A stretch of DNA of 64,000 nucleotides from NCBI RefSeq assembly GCF_000511355.1, contig NC_023135.1:1762371-1826370 (forward strand), in the 5' to 3' direction. Source of the DNA: Leisingera methylohalidivorans DSM 14336 (GTDB lineage: Bacteria > Pseudomonadota > Alphaproteobacteria > Rhodobacterales > Rhodobacteraceae). The notes below the pieces were generated by a model that was given only the letters and a program-made list of their open reading frames with translations, was not told the origin of the DNA and did not search any database. This document shows, one piece after another, positions 44,638 to 53,501 of this stretch (its first letter is position 1; each line of letters begins with the position of its first letter). The translations under genes were made by a program, and so were the position numbers.

Positions 44638-46320
44638 TCAAACCCCATGCTGATAGGTCACCATTCCGTCGCAGATCGTCGTCATCGCCATCGCCGCCGT
44701 CACGTTCCCGGGCGCAAGCTGCGTCAGGTCATGGCTCATAATTGCAACGTCGGCCGCCATGCCGATTGCCAGCTTTCCTTTTGTATCCTCGTTGAATTCG
44801 GACCAGGCATTGCCGCGCGTATAGCTGGCCAGCGTGTCGTGCAGCGTCTGGGTCTGGTCGGCCCACCCCTCGCCCAGATCCAGCGGTGCGATTGCGGCTT
44901 TGACATTTGCCATCACGTTGACCGGGATCACGGGCCAGTCTGTCGAAAAGATGACCTGTGCGCCTGCGTCACGTATGGTCTGCCAGGCATAGGCCCCGGC
45001 AATCTGGTCCGCGTGCAGATACTGCGCCGCGCCGCCGGGCGGAAAGATATGCCCCATCGGAGCGTGGCCCGGTTGCAGGGAGGCAACGATGCCCAACGCC
45101 GCAAGCCGTGGTATATCGTCTGGATGGATCACTTCGATATGTTCGATCCGGTGACGGCTGTCGCGCCTCCCATTGGTCTTTGCAGCCATCTCGAAAGCGT
45201 CGATCGTGCGCCTGACACCAGCATCGCCGATGGCGTGAACGGCGATCTGGAACCCCAACCGGTCCGCTTCGGAACAGCAGGCAACAAAGTGCTCCTGTGT
45301 GAAAACCTCATCGCCTGAATTGCCGTTTGCGCCCAGCTCACCGGGGTAAGGGCGCAGCATCAGCGCAGTGCCGCTCTCGATCACACCGTCAATGAACATC
45401 TTGACGTGGCTGCATGCGATCTTGCCGCTTCGGAAATCATCCCGCATCGCGGGCGCTTCCGCGGTCATCCGTTGCAGCGGATCGGTTCCTTTCATATGAA
45501 ACGGCACACGGCAGCGGCAAAGCAGGCGGCCTTCGGCTTCCAGTTCGGACAAAAGCTCCAGCTGATACCTGTTGCCGTCCATCAGATGCAGGCCTGTAAT
45601 GCCTTGCGCGGCGCAATGCGCAAGCCCCTTGGCGAGAACGTCCTTGTCCATCCGGCGCTGATCCGCCGTTGCGGGGGGCACCGGGTCCTTGCCCGTTGTC
45701 AGGCCCAGCATGTCCCGGCCGCCGTGGCGCGTGAGGCGCAGCACCGGCTCATAGGCGCCGGGCTCCAGCAGCTCGCCAGTGGCCAGACCGTCCTCGCCCA
45801 TCACGATCTCGGAGCCTGCATCGGTTGGTCCGCCTTGCAGAAGGCCTGCGGCTTTCAGGGCGGCCGTGTTTGCCCAGATCGTGTGGTGGTCCGGCGCGAA
45901 CATGGCCAGCGGGCGGTCGCTGAGAATCCGGTCGAGGTCGTGGCGGGTGGGCGTCTTTCCCGTGCCCAGAATGCCGTAGTCCGCCATGACGCAGAACACC
46001 AGGGCATCGTCCGGATTGGCCTGCGCGTAGGGGCGGATGCCGGCCCGCATCGCGGGCAAACCTGTGACGCCGTAAAGGTTCAGGCAATCCAGCTCAACCG
46101 ATCCGCCAAACAGATGGACATGGCTGTCGATGAACCCGGGAAGCACAGTCGCACCGCCCGCGTCGATCATCCGGGTCTCAGGGCCGGCCAGGGATAGAAT
46201 GGCGGCATCAGCCCCGACAGCCGTGATCCTGCTGCCTGCAATCGCAAGCGCCTGTGCGGTCGGCATCGCGTCGTCAAAGGTCATAAGGGCGCCGTTGTGG
46301 ATGATAATCGAAGGGGTCAT
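44638..46320 (-). CDS. YtcJ-like amidohydrolase
   Basis: A 560-residue metal-dependent amidohydrolase (amidohydrolase family 3). It has GFIDSHVHLFGG with the HxH metal ligands near residue 65, a conserved KMFIDGVIESGTALM block whose Lys may bind metal, IAVHAIGDAGVRRTIDAFE, HRIEHIEVIHPDDI, and FSTDWPVIPVN with the catalytic Asp. No signal peptide; it is cytosolic. Substrates of this group are varied N-acyl or amide compounds; the target cannot be told. The ATG at 46320 was chosen to match the family N-terminus. Confidence 0.9.
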   Translation of the reverse strand: MTPSIIIHNGALMTFDDAMPTAQALAIAGSRITAVGADAAILSLAGPETRMIDAGGATVLPGFIDSHVHLFGGSVELDCLNLYGVTGLPAMRAGIRPYAQANPDDALVFCVMADYGILGTGKTPTRHDLDRILSDRPLAMFAPDHHTIWANTAALKAAGLLQGGPTDAGSEIVMGEDGLATGELLEPGAYEPVLRLTRHGGRDMLGLTTGKDPVPPATADQRRMDKDVLAKGLAHCAAQGITGLHLMDGNRYQLELLSELEAEGRLLCRCRVPFHMKGTDPLQRMTAEAPAMRDDFRSGKIACSHVKMFIDGVIESGTALMLRPYPGELGANGNSGDEVFTQEHFVACCSEADRLGFQIAVHAIGDAGVRRTIDAFEMAAKTNGRRDSRHRIEHIEVIHPDDIPRLAALGIVASLQPGHAPMGHIFPPGGAAQYLHADQIAGAYAWQTIRDAGAQVIFSTDWPVIPVNVMANVKAAIAPLDLGEGWADQTQTLHDTLASYTRGNAWSEFNEDTKGKLAIGMAADVAIMSHDLTQLAPGNVTAAMAMTTICDGMVTYQHGV

Positions 46321-46652
46321 GGGATGTCCTGATGCCGCGGGAGCGGCCCCGGCAGGGCGGGGCCTCAGTTTAAGTCTTTCGTTCCCTTCTGTAGGTCGGT
46401 CCGGATTGCTGTGTAAAGCTTTGCCGCCGCAGGCGGGCATGGCGGGTGATACGCTTTAATCTGTCCGCCGCGGGGTTTGCAGGCTGGCGCACCTGCTTGG
46501 CTATCGGGGCCTTATTTATCAGGACACAGTATGTTTTTGCATCCGGTCAGCACGTCCCCGCCCATGCCAGCCATCGGACCGATCCGGGGATAGGTGCAAG
46601 ACAATCATTCACGGCGGCTGGTGCGATCAGCGGCTCAGCAACCGCGCAGTCG
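46321..46652. other. intergenic region cbpM-amidohydrolase
   Basis: These 332 bp separate the end of cbpM from the amidohydrolase start and must carry the amidohydrolase promoter. I see no conserved ORF, no terminator with a T tract and no recognisable operator. Confidence 0.4.
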
Positions 46653-46991
46653 TCAATCGCGCCCTTCCAAGCGCCGGTATGCCTTCAGAACCGCTATTCG
46701 TGTTTCTTCCGGCTGCTGATTGACCGCCTCGGCAAGGCGGTGCAGTTGGTGACGCAGCCCGTGCAGCTGGTCCAGCAGGGACAAGATAGTCGGTACTGTA
46801 TCCGCGGACAGCGACATTTCCTTGCGCAGGTCGCAGATCAGCCGGATCCGGGCGATGTCGAGTTCATCGAAAAACGGGCCGCCGTCGCCGCGTGCCGGTT
46901 TGATCCAACCCGCCCGCACCCATGAGCGAAGCTCCCGGAGCTGAAGCCTGCGAACCGTGGCAACCACGTCATGTTCTCTCAGCCGCATCAC
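46653..46991 (-). CDS. cbpM: chaperone modulator CbpM (MerR-like)
   Basis: A 112-residue all-helical protein with an N-terminal winged-helix MerR-like segment (LRELRSWVRAGWIKPARGDGGPFFDELDIARIRLI) and a C-terminal coiled coil. CbpM inhibits the DnaJ homologue CbpA by binding its J domain. The start overlaps the cbpA stop by 4 bp (ATGA), so the two are coupled and made together. It is the last gene of the chaperone block. Confidence 0.88.
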   Translation of the reverse strand: MMRLREHDVVATVRRLQLRELRSWVRAGWIKPARGDGGPFFDELDIARIRLICDLRKEMSLSADTVPTILSLLDQLHGLRHQLHRLAEAVNQQPEETRIAVLKAYRRLEGRD

Positions 46992-47929
46992 ACACTCCCC
47001 ATGTTCTTGCGCGGATCCTGCCCGGCGGTTTCACGCCAGCGGCGGGCGAGGTCTTCCATCCCGCTGCCGATCTTGTCCGGCAGCATGATCATCAATCGGA
47101 CATATTGGTCGCCCGCCGGTCCTTTACCGGGCCGGACCCCCTTGCCCTTCAGCCGCAGCCTCTGGCCGCTGGACGCTCCCTTGGGCAAGTTCATCGACAC
47201 CGGCCCCGAAAGCGTCGGAACCTCGATCCTGCCGCCCAGAACAGCCTCATCGAAGGTGATCGGCAGGTCGATCCCGATATCGTTGCCGTCGCGTGTGAAG
47301 AGCGGGTGCGGCTTGACGGAAATCCCGACATAGGCATCGCCCGCCGGGCCGCCGCCAATGCCCGGCTGCCCCTTGCCGCGCAGGCGCAGGGTCTGACCGT
47401 CGCGGACACCGGCAGGGATCGTCAGATCGATGGTCTGGCCATCCGGCAGCGGCACCGTCCGTTTTGCACCGCGGGCAGCATCGAGAAAATCGACGTCGAG
47501 ATGATAGCGCAGGTCGGCCCCGCGCGCCGCGAAGCCCTGCGCCGAACCGGGGCCCGCCCGCCCCTGCCCCTGCCCCTGCCGCCCGAAGAGATCTGCGAAA
47601 ATGTCCGACACATCCTCGAAATCGTTGAAAGCCGCCGAGGATTGATACCGGCCTTCGGGGTCCGCACCGGCATATTGGCGATAGAATTGTCGCTCCGGCC
47701 TGTCCTGACCGCTGGCGTCGATTTCGCCCCCGTCGTAGCGGCGGCGCTTTTCCTCGTCGCCCAGGATGTCATAAGCCGCGCCCACCTTCTGAAACTCGGC
47801 GGCTTTGTCCTTGTCGCCGGGCGACAGATCGGGGTGCAGGGCTTTTGCCAGCTTGCGATAGGCCTTCTTGATTTCTGCCTGCGTGGCATCTTTGGAGACG
47901 CCGAGGATGTCATATGGACTGTCGCTCAT
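46988..47929 (-). CDS. cbpA: DnaJ-family chaperone CbpA
   Basis: A 313-residue class II Hsp40. The J domain occupies residues 1-70 with the HPD motif at 32-34 (KALHPDLSP), followed by a Gly/Phe-rich linker (about 75-125) and a C-terminal peptide-binding domain with FLDAARGAKRTVPLPDGQTIDLTIPAGVRDG. No zinc finger is present, which separates it from DnaJ. It stimulates DnaK ATPase and delivers clients. It overlaps cbpM and lies 105 bp after the small ORF. Confidence 0.93.
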   Translation of the reverse strand: MSDSPYDILGVSKDATQAEIKKAYRKLAKALHPDLSPGDKDKAAEFQKVGAAYDILGDEEKRRRYDGGEIDASGQDRPERQFYRQYAGADPEGRYQSSAAFNDFEDVSDIFADLFGRQGQGQGRAGPGSAQGFAARGADLRYHLDVDFLDAARGAKRTVPLPDGQTIDLTIPAGVRDGQTLRLRGKGQPGIGGGPAGDAYVGISVKPHPLFTRDGNDIGIDLPITFDEAVLGGRIEVPTLSGPVSMNLPKGASSGQRLRLKGKGVRPGKGPAGDQYVRLMIMLPDKIGSGMEDLARRWRETAGQDPRKNMGSV

Positions 47930-48034
47930 ATTTTTTTGTTCCCGTACGGATCATTCGGCCGGCCAGCGCCGGACTTAGCACCAGCCCGGCCTGCGCCGGG
48001 CATGGCATCGGTGGTTTCCGGCACTTGCATGGCT

Positions 48035-48286
48035 TCATGAAGTGCCGGAGCAATTGGCGTATTCCCGGACGCGATGGGGCTGGCGCCGAGGGCGGGGCCA
48101 GAGCCCCGGCCGCCGCCGCGATACCAAGCCCGCCCCCCCGGCGCGCCATTTGCCGGCCCGTTTCCGCGCGGCTCCGGCGTCCCGATGCGTTGTTTCTGCT
48201 TCCGGCGTCACCGCGGGATCTGTGACCTCAGGCGTGATGTCCTCCGTGTGTGCGGCAGCCCCGGTTTTCTTGCCGGTCTTGGACAT
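48035..48286 (-). CDS. small hydrophilic protein in the chaperone block
   Basis: An 83-residue frame with a good ribosome-binding site (AAGGA at proper spacing) and an acidic, disordered N-terminal half (KTGAAAHTEDITPEVTDP), then a basic Arg/Pro-rich part. The strong change in composition halfway suggests that the true gene is shorter or frameshifted. I do not recognise it. It lies between the Hsp20 genes and cbpA on the same strand. Confidence 0.4.
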   Translation of the reverse strand: MSKTGKKTGAAAHTEDITPEVTDPAVTPEAETTHRDAGAARKRAGKWRAGGAGLVSRRRPGLWPRPRRQPHRVREYANCSGTS

Positions 48287-48431
48287 GGTACCATCCTTTC
48301 AAAACATTCGCGAGAACCCGGCAGCCGGGCCGGCCTGGCGCCCGCGGCAGCGGCAGCGGCAGCGGGAGACAGACCCTTCGGGATCGGATGAGAAAGGGAC
48401 ATGGGCAAAACCCCATGCCCCCTTTTCCGGC

Positions 48432-48941
48432 TCAAGAGGATTTCACCTTGATCCGCTTGACCTTCGCCTGTGCCTCAGGCGATTTCGGCAGGGTCACGGT
48501 GAGCACACCGTTGCGGAATTGCGCGTCTGCCTTGCCGGTATCGGCCCCCGGCGGAAGCGGGATCGTGCGGTAGAACGCGCCGTAGGACCGTTCGGACATG
48601 TAAACGCCCTTGCGCTTTTCCTCGTGCGCGATCTTCTTTTCGCCGCGGATCGTCATGGCGTCGCCCGACAGCGAGATGCCGATATCATCTTCGCTCATGC
48701 CGGGGAGCTCGACTGCCACCTCGACACTGTCGCCGGATTCCGAAATATCGGTGCTTGGGCCGAACCCTCCGGCCGGGTTGGTCCGGCCGTTCCAGCCATT
48801 CTCCAGCCGCTGCCAGAAGTCCTCGAACACGTGGTTGATATCACGTTGAAGTGCGGCGAGCGGGTTGTCCGGCCGGTCATCGCCGGACGCCGGGGTCTTG
48901 TTCCTGTCACGACCCCAGGGGATGAGATCGCTGATCTGCAT
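48432..48941 (-). CDS. Hsp20/alpha-crystallin small heat-shock protein
   Basis: A 169-residue small heat-shock protein with an N-terminal arm (about 1-60) and an alpha-crystallin domain (about 60-160) containing VEVAVELPGMSEDDIGISLSGDAMTIRGEK and a final NGVLTVTLPKSPEAQAKVKRIKV. Such proteins hold unfolding clients in oligomers without ATP. The C-terminal IxI-type tail is present as IKV. It has a strong AAGGAGG ribosome-binding site. It is the third in a row of three Hsp20 genes. Confidence 0.93.
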   Translation of the reverse strand: MQISDLIPWGRDRNKTPASGDDRPDNPLAALQRDINHVFEDFWQRLENGWNGRTNPAGGFGPSTDISESGDSVEVAVELPGMSEDDIGISLSGDAMTIRGEKKIAHEEKRKGVYMSERSYGAFYRTIPLPPGADTGKADAQFRNGVLTVTLPKSPEAQAKVKRIKVKSS

Positions 48942-48968
48942 GATGTTTCCTCCTTTGCTATCGTGATG

Positions 48969-49370
48969 TTACGCTGACTTGACTGAAATCTTTCTGGGCT
49001 TCGCCCCAACCGCGCGGGGCAGTTCCAGACGTAACACGCCATTCTTGAAATCAGCCTTGATGTTGTTCTGGTCGACCGCGTCCGACAGGGTGAACACACG
49101 CATGTAGTCGCCTTCGCGGTATTCGGATGAAATGCGGCGGTAGCCCTCGGGCGAATGCGGTTCAACGCTGCCTTTCAGGGTCAGAACCTGCCGTTCAAGC
49201 GTCACGTCGATGCCGTCAGGCGCTACACCGGGCATGTCGGCCAGGATGACCGTGGTCTCGTCCCGTTCGAAGATGTCGACCATCGGCATGAATGCCGTTC
49301 CGGCCGATCCATTGGACTGGTTGCGCCCAGCCATGCCGCGGCCGCCTTGGGGTGTCAGTTCCTGTGCCAT
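48969..49370 (-). CDS. Hsp20/alpha-crystallin small heat-shock protein
   Basis: A 133-residue member with a short N-terminal arm. The alpha-crystallin domain starts at MPMVDIFERDETTVILADMPGVAPDGIDVTLERQVLTLKGSVE and ends NGVLRLELPRAVGAKPRKISVKSA. It is preceded by AAGGAGG and lies 24 bp after the first Hsp20 gene. It is divergent in sequence from both neighbours, so the three are old paralogues rather than a recent duplication. Confidence 0.93.
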   Translation of the reverse strand: MAQELTPQGGRGMAGRNQSNGSAGTAFMPMVDIFERDETTVILADMPGVAPDGIDVTLERQVLTLKGSVEPHSPEGYRRISSEYREGDYMRVFTLSDAVDQNNIKADFKNGVLRLELPRAVGAKPRKISVKSA

Positions 49371-49394
49371 GATTTTCCTCCTTTCCTTCGGGTG

Positions 49395-49838
49395 TCAGGA
49401 CGCCTTGATTTCGATACGCTTTGGCTTGTCGTCCTCCGGCCGCTGCATCTCGACTGTCAGCACACCGTTCCGGAACCGGGCCTCGATACTGCCGGAATCG
49501 ATCCGGAACGGCAGTTCGATGGTGCGCGAGAACGATCCGGTTGGGCGTTCGCTCCGGTACCAGGCCGCCTCCTCGCCCTCGTCGTGCCGGGGAAAGGTCC
49601 CCTTGATCGAAACCAGCGTGTCCTTGACTGTCAGTTCGATGTCGTTCTCGGACAGGCCCGGCAGTTCGGCCGTCATCACGATGCTGTCCTGACCGGCCCA
49701 GAAGTTCACCGGCGGATAGACAGTTGCACGAGGGGACGGGCCGAACCCGTCGAACAGACGGTTCATTTCGGTCTGCGCACGGCGCATATCGGAAAAGGGA
49801 TCCGAAGTGCCGTGGGCTGCGAAGGGTGTGTAAAGCAT
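49395..49838 (-). CDS. Hsp20/alpha-crystallin small heat-shock protein
   Basis: A 147-residue small heat-shock protein, first gene of the block. Core pattern: PVNFWAGQDSIVMTAELPGLSENDIELTVKDTLVSIKGTF, then the FSRTIELPFRID strand and NGVLTVEMQRPEDDKPKRIEIK. The ATG at 49838 has a perfect AAGGAGG; an upstream in-frame extension is not supported. It presumably starts an operon with the other Hsp20 genes, the small ORF, cbpA and cbpM. Confidence 0.93.
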   Translation of the reverse strand: MLYTPFAAHGTSDPFSDMRRAQTEMNRLFDGFGPSPRATVYPPVNFWAGQDSIVMTAELPGLSENDIELTVKDTLVSIKGTFPRHDEGEEAAWYRSERPTGSFSRTIELPFRIDSGSIEARFRNGVLTVEMQRPEDDKPKRIEIKAS

Positions 49839-50437
49839 TGCAGTCCTCCTTTCCAAAGCTCGGCGAAAGCCGGCTGTCCGCCTTTTTGGCAGGGCAAGCG
49901 AGGATAGCCCGTGTGAAACCGGCGGACAGACGGCTGGCATGTGTGGAGAGGCTGGAAAGGCAGGTCGCAGGCCGGAACGCTGCATGCACTACCGGCGCGG
50001 CGCCTGAGCCCGCGCACCGGAATGGCAGTCAAATGGACGATCGCAAGTCAAGCCAACCGCCCGGTTTCCACTACCTGGGGACCCGCCTACGGCATCCCCG
50101 CAACCGATGTGGGATCAGCATTTTCTCTGTCAAGACCTGCACTGGAAATTTTATCCGGACCCGCCCGCACAGCCGTGAACCCGGGAGTGCAGCCAGGGAA
50201 GACGGGAGCCTTGGACCAGAAAACGCAGATCAATATCCGGTATATCCTGCTGCCCGTTTCCGGGCCGGATTGGCACAGGGTCCGACTGGGCGCGGGCGCG
50301 CTGCTGGCAGTGCAGGGCTGATTATGCCCGAATGCACCGCAGTGTCCCCAGCGGATCGGATTTCCAACGGCTGTGCGGGGCGCATAAAAAAGGGCGCCAA
50401 GCGGCGCCCTTCGCAGTTTCCCTCCTGCCCCGCAGCG
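49839..50437. other. intergenic region Hsp20-mltG
   Basis: These 599 bp carry the mltG terminator at 50386-50410 and the promoter of the heat-shock operon. On the minus strand CTTGAC (50129-50134) and CCCACAT (50107-50113), separated by 15 bp, resemble a sigma32 promoter but only weakly. I see no gene and no ROSE-type thermometer pairing with the AAGGAGG site. Confidence 0.45.
50386..50410 (-). terminator. rho-independent terminator after mltG
   Basis: On the minus strand a GGGCGCC/GGCGCCC stem with a four-base loop is followed by TTTTTT. It lies 28 bp after the mltG stop and closes the fabF-mltG transcript. Confidence 0.9.
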
Positions 50438-51592
50438 TCAGTTGTTCTGCTGCTGGGCTTCGATTTCGCGCCATTTGGCGACGTTCCGGTTGTGTTCGTC
50501 CAGCGTCTCGGCAAAGGCGTGGCCGCCGGTGCCGTCAGCCACAAAGAACACGTAATCCGTGGTCTCCGGGTTCACCGCGGCCTCCAGGCTGGCCATCCCC
50601 GGATTGGCGATGGGGGTCGGCGGCAGGCCCTCGATCACATAGGTATTCCAGGGCGTGGCCTTGCGCAGCTCGCTTTGGCGCAGGCCGCGGCCCAGAACGC
50701 CTTCGCCCTTGGTGACGCCATAGATCACCGTCGGGTCCGTCTGCAGCCGCATGCCGCGGTTCAGGCGGTTGGTGAAGACCGAAGCGACCAGGCCGCGTTC
50801 CCCGGCAATGCCGGTTTCCTTCTCGATGATCGAGGCAAGGATCAGCATTTCCTCGGGGCTGGCAACAGCAGCATCCGCGGCGCGGCCTTCCCAGGCGGCG
50901 TTGATGCGCAGCTGCTGGCGCTGCTGCATCTCCCCCAGAACGGCGGCGCGCGCTGTGCCCGGTGTGACCTCGTAGCTGTCGGGCGCAAGCAGGCCCTCGC
51001 CCGGGCGTTCGCCGGGGTCGCCCTCGAGCACATCGATGGATTTCAGCGCCTCGACCACCTGCCAGCTGGTCACCCCTTCGGCCAGCGCGATGCGGTAGCG
51101 GGTGTCGGCCTCCTGGCGGGTTTCGGTGTACGCGGCCGGGACCTCATCCTCGCCGAGGATGAATTCCGCCTTTTCCTCGAACGTGCTGGTGGCCGGGTCC
51201 AGCTCCCGCACCACAGTATTGGTGCGGGTCACGCCGACGCGGTAGACGATCTCGGTGCCGCAGGTGGAGGCACCGGAGGTGGTGACCCGGTCGATGATCT
51301 CCTCCATCGAGGATCCCGGCTCCACCAGAAAGCTGCCGGCCTTCAGCTGGCCGGTCTTCTCGCTGTATTTGGCGCCGAGACGGAAGATGGTGCCGGACGC
51401 AACCGCGCCCTGGTCTTCCAGGTCGCGGCTGACCCGCGCCATGTTCGAGCCCCGCTCGACACGCAGGCAGATCGCCGTCTCCAGCGGGCCTTCAGCGGTG
51501 TATTGCGATTTGCCCCACAGGATCAGACCGCCCAGCAGGAACAAAACCGCAATGAGCACTGTCAGCATGTTGGAGGCGAGGCTGCGCCACAT
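50438..51592 (-). CDS. mltG: endolytic murein transglycosylase MltG
   Basis: MltG cuts nascent glycan strands and so sets their length. The 384-residue protein has a short cytoplasmic N-terminus, a TM segment at about 8-27 (MLTVLIAVLFLLGGLILWG), and a YceG domain ending with TYVIEGLPPTPIANPGMASLEAAVNPE. The catalytic Glu lies in EEMLILASIIEKETG. Start ATG 51592 overlaps the last base of the fabF gene, so the pair is coupled, as commonly seen next to fatty acid synthesis genes. Confidence 0.94.
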   Translation of the reverse strand: MWRSLASNMLTVLIAVLFLLGGLILWGKSQYTAEGPLETAICLRVERGSNMARVSRDLEDQGAVASGTIFRLGAKYSEKTGQLKAGSFLVEPGSSMEEIIDRVTTSGASTCGTEIVYRVGVTRTNTVVRELDPATSTFEEKAEFILGEDEVPAAYTETRQEADTRYRIALAEGVTSWQVVEALKSIDVLEGDPGERPGEGLLAPDSYEVTPGTARAAVLGEMQQRQQLRINAAWEGRAADAAVASPEEMLILASIIEKETGIAGERGLVASVFTNRLNRGMRLQTDPTVIYGVTKGEGVLGRGLRQSELRKATPWNTYVIEGLPPTPIANPGMASLEAAVNPETTDYVFFVADGTGGHAFAETLDEHNRNVAKWREIEAQQQNN

Positions 51593-52857
51593 CAGCCGGC
51601 CTTTCCGAAGATCACCGAGGCGTTGGTGCCGCCGAACCCAAAGGAGTTCGACAGTGCCACCTCAACCTTGCGCGCCCGTTTGGCGTTGGGGGCCAGGTCG
51701 ATCGGGGTCTCAACGGCGGGGTTGTCCAGATTGATGGTCGGCGGTGCAACCTGATCGCGGATCGCCAGGATCGAGAAGATCGCCTCGATCGCGCCGGCCG
51801 CGCCCAGAAGATGCCCGGTGGCCGATTTGGTCGAGGACATGGTGACATTGGCGGCGTGATCGCCCAGCAGCCGTTCGACAGCGCCCAGTTCGATGGTGTC
51901 GGCCATGGTCGAGGTGCCATGGGCATTGATGTAGTCGATCGCCGAAGGCTCAAGACCGGCATTGGCCAGCGCCGCCTTCATCGAGCGTTCGCCGCCTTCG
52001 CCGTCGTCGGACGGGGCGGTGATGTGATAGGCGTCGCCCGACAGGCCGTAGCCCAGCACCTCGGCGTAAATTCTGGCGCCGCGGGCCTTGGCGTGCTCAT
52101 AGTCCTCCAGCACCACGATGCCGGCGCCCTCGCCCATCACAAACCCGTCGCGGTCGGTGTCATAGGGGCGCGACGCTGACTTGGGGTCATCGGCGCGTTT
52201 GGTCGACAGCGCCTTGCAGGCGTTGAAACCGGCAATGCCGATCTCGCAGATGGCCGCTTCGGCGCCGCCTGCGATCATCACGTCGGCGTCGCCGGATTTG
52301 ATCAGCCGCGCCGCGTCGCCAATGGCGTGGGCGCCGGTCGAGCAGGCGGTCACCACCGAGTGGTTCGGGCCCTTGAAGCCAAAGCGGATCGAGACCTGGC
52401 CCGAGATCAGGTTGATCAGCGCGCCGGGGATAAAGAAGGGAGACACCCGGCGGGGGCCTTTTTCCTTGATCATCACGGCGGTGTCCGCGATCGACGACAG
52501 GCCGCCGATGCCGGAGCCGATCATCACGCCGGTGCGCAGGCGGCTTTCCTCGTCCTCGGGCGTCCAGCCGGCGTCGCGCACGGCCATATCGGCGGCGGCG
52601 ATGCCATAGAGGATGAAGTCATCAATCTTCTTCTGGTCTTTCTTGATCACCCAGTCATCCGGGTTGAACGTCCCCCCGGAGCCATCGCCGCGCGGAACTT
52701 CGCAGGCATAGGTGGTGGTGACGCCGCTTGCTTCGGCATCAAACAGGGTGATGGGGCCTGCACCCGACTGGCCGTCCAGCAACCGGGACCAGGATTCTTC
52801 GACTCCGCTGGCCAGCGGTGTAACCAGGCCCAGTCCGGTGACAACTACTCGACGCAT
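51592..52857 (-). CDS. fabF: beta-ketoacyl-ACP synthase II
   Basis: FabF extends acyl-ACP chains by condensation with malonyl-ACP. The 421-residue thiolase-fold enzyme has the active Cys172 (VVTACSTGAH), His in NAHGTSTMADTIE and the second His in KSATGHLLGAAG, plus the C-terminal SNSFGFGGTNASVIF. Length is normal. It is separated from acpP by about 3.8 kb of other genes, whereas the two are adjacent in many bacteria. Confidence 0.97.
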   Translation of the reverse strand: MRRVVVTGLGLVTPLASGVEESWSRLLDGQSGAGPITLFDAEASGVTTTYACEVPRGDGSGGTFNPDDWVIKKDQKKIDDFILYGIAAADMAVRDAGWTPEDEESRLRTGVMIGSGIGGLSSIADTAVMIKEKGPRRVSPFFIPGALINLISGQVSIRFGFKGPNHSVVTACSTGAHAIGDAARLIKSGDADVMIAGGAEAAICEIGIAGFNACKALSTKRADDPKSASRPYDTDRDGFVMGEGAGIVVLEDYEHAKARGARIYAEVLGYGLSGDAYHITAPSDDGEGGERSMKAALANAGLEPSAIDYINAHGTSTMADTIELGAVERLLGDHAANVTMSSTKSATGHLLGAAGAIEAIFSILAIRDQVAPPTINLDNPAVETPIDLAPNAKRARKVEVALSNSFGFGGTNASVIFGKAG

Positions 52858-53012
52858 TCCTTGCTCTCCTTTGCCTCGGCAATCCGTCCGTTCAAATAGC
52901 TTGGAAAGGCGGCTGGGTGCAAGAGCGGGCTGATCCGCAGTGCCGCCAGGCGCAATGCGGGTTTTACGGGGAAATTGCGAAAGTGGTGTTAATTGTTAAT
53001 GATAATACTTTA

Positions 53013-53112
53013 GGTTGATGTTGGAGAGAACAACTGAACTCGGCATCCGTCCTCTTGGATTGCCAGAACCGGGCTGGAGGTTTGGGCAAAATTGCCTCCA
53101 GCCCGCCTTTTT
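53013..53112 (+). ncRNA. candidate small RNA upstream of fabF
   Basis: A GATAAT -10-like hexamer at 53001-53006 lies in an AT-rich patch, and about 100 bp downstream is a perfect terminator on the same strand. No coding frame lies between them, and fabF points away. The 3' arm of the terminator carries CCTCC, complementary to Shine-Dalgarno sequences. There is no convincing -35 box, so this is a candidate only. Confidence 0.4.
53071..53112 (+). terminator. orphan rho-independent terminator
   Basis: A perfect ten-bp stem GGGCTGGAGG/CCTCCAGCCC with a 14-base loop is followed by GCCTTTTTA. No gene on the plus strand ends before it, so it implies an unannotated transcript. Confidence 0.75.
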
Positions 53113-53501
53113 ATCCCCGCGATCCAGACAGAGGATTGCTAAGCGCCCTTGCGGGTGCTGACTTCAGAGACCCTCCGTTCCCTGGCCCTCAAAGCGGCCC
53201 CGCCTGGCCGGGTTGCAGATTGCGGCGCCCGGCGCGGCCGGCTGTTGATCAGATCCGGGCGCCGGCCAGCCGCCGGACACAGTCTGTTTCCCGCAATGGG
53301 GAAACACCGGAGCCAAGGCTGGCGGACCCGGTCCAGGCTGCCATGCGCCCGAGTTCTTCAGAACAGGCCCGCGGCTGCTGACTGCGCCGGGGGCCAGGCG
53401 CCCTGGCTGCTTGGCCGGCATATAAATCAGCCTGCGTTAACGGCGCATTTGCATCTTTACGTCATAATTTCAATCCAAAGGTATGAAGGAACGGCTTCGC
53501 C

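Larger units (their letters stand above)
52858..53501. other. intergenic region fabF-PilZ gene
   Basis: These 644 bp hold the fabF promoter on the left, an orphan terminator at 53071-53112 that may end a small RNA, and the promoter of the first PilZ gene on the right. No conserved ORF was seen; an AT-rich stretch at 52985-53015 contrasts with the GC-rich surroundings. Confidence 0.5.

Noticed and set aside
44360..44641. 93-codon minus-strand frame upstream of the GTA
   Set aside because: It overlaps the GTA promoter and the amidohydrolase stop, and shows no recognisable domain.
47910..48149. 79-codon frame between cbpA and the small ORF
   Set aside because: It overlaps both neighbouring frames, is Pro/Ala/Arg-rich and lacks a ribosome-binding site.
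49839..49925. ROSE-type RNA thermometer before the first Hsp20 gene
   Set aside because: The leader has no U-rich anti-Shine-Dalgarno segment pairing closely with AAGGAGG, and the other two Hsp20 genes have leaders too short for such a structure.
52985..53015. Fur-box-like sequence (GTTAAT-GATAAT) upstream of fabF
   Set aside because: Two half-sites fit, but the third inverted half-site does not, and the patch is simply AT-rich. It also overlaps the possible sRNA promoter.
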